Assembly (NCBI GenBank): GCA_902761395.1
Contig: CACWKJ010000060.1
Location: forward strand, 1 to 5,885
Direction of reading: 5' to 3'
Length of the DNA stretch: 5,885 nt
From: an uncultured Elusimicrobium sp.
GTDB lineage: Bacteria; Elusimicrobiota; Endomicrobiia; Endomicrobiales; Endomicrobiaceae
Below the pieces are notes generated by a model. That model made no database searches. It saw only the letters and a list, made by a program, of their open reading frames with translations, and had not been told where the DNA came from. A program made the translations under genes and the position numbers. Below are positions 5,795 to 5,885 of the stretch, piece by piece; within the stretch, counting starts at the first letter, position 1, and every line of letters starts with the position of its first letter.

Positions 5795-5799
5795 TTCTT

Positions 5800-5885
5800 G
5801 TGTCTAACGAATTAAAGCTTGGAATTTTTGTAACTATAGGTATAATAGCGGTTCTTATAACCATAATGATGTTGGGTAACTACAG
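5800..5885 (+). CDS. mlaD: MlaD-like (MCE domain) protein, N-terminal fragment
   Basis: Only the first 28 codons are inside the window. They start at GTG and read (M)SNELKLGIFVTIGIIAV..., followed by more hydrophobic residues up to MMLGNY. A short polar N-terminus with an ELK.G.FV pattern, followed by one membrane helix (about 8-26), is how MlaD/MCE proteins start: an inner-membrane anchor with a periplasmic lipid-binding MCE domain. The MCE domain itself would lie past the window edge, so the family call relies on this anchor plus the mlaF gene directly upstream. It has a good ribosome binding site (5789-5794) and lies 99 bp after mlaF. Confidence 0.72.
   Translation, partial: MSNELKLGIFVTIGIIAVLITIMMLGNY

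Overview
The window looks like an AT-rich genome of a diderm (outer-membrane-bearing) bacterium. The signs are two outer-membrane beta-barrel proteins with the C-terminal aromatic residue of autotransporter translocators, an Mla-type lipid-transport ATPase followed by an MlaD-like protein, and signal peptides on exported proteins. The combination of autotransporter barrels, a DUF1844 protein next to gltX and low GC would suit a gut Elusimicrobiota-like lineage. That placement is a guess from general knowledge, not something the sequence proves.

Layout: (1) 1-999 (+) is the 3' part of an autotransporter; its passenger lies upstream of the window. (2) A perfect bidirectional terminator at 1044-1075 separates it from a convergent gene at 1102-1716 (-). 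That gene encodes an exported protein with a His-rich segment, one hydrophobic helix and a Spy/CpxP-like LTxxQ region. A perfect 11-bp inverted repeat overlaps its predicted promoter. (3) 1846-2889 (-) encodes a paralogue of the first barrel, with a signal peptide and linker but no passenger; its own terminator is at 1784-1821. (4) A short divergent promoter region at about 2890-2989 serves this gene and gltX. (5) gltX (2990-4465, +) and a DUF1844 gene (4480-4803, +) are 14 bp apart and look like one operon, ended by a terminator at 4838-4864 that is nearly the same hairpin as the first. (6) An mlaF-like ABC ATPase (4912-5700, +) is followed, after 99 bp containing a hairpin and a short direct repeat, by the GTG-started beginning of an mlaD-like gene (5800 to the window end).

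Functionally, most of the window concerns the cell envelope: two surface or outer-membrane barrels, a periplasmic stress or metal-type protein, and the start of a lipid-trafficking locus. One housekeeping translation operon sits among them. No RNA gene, transposon, CRISPR array or origin was seen, and no gene-free stretch exceeds 300 bases. Most of the region is ordinary. The points most worth a second look are the His-rich Spy-like protein with its operator-like repeat, the passenger-less barrel, the recurring terminator hairpin, and an mlaF-mlaD arrangement with no mlaE between them.
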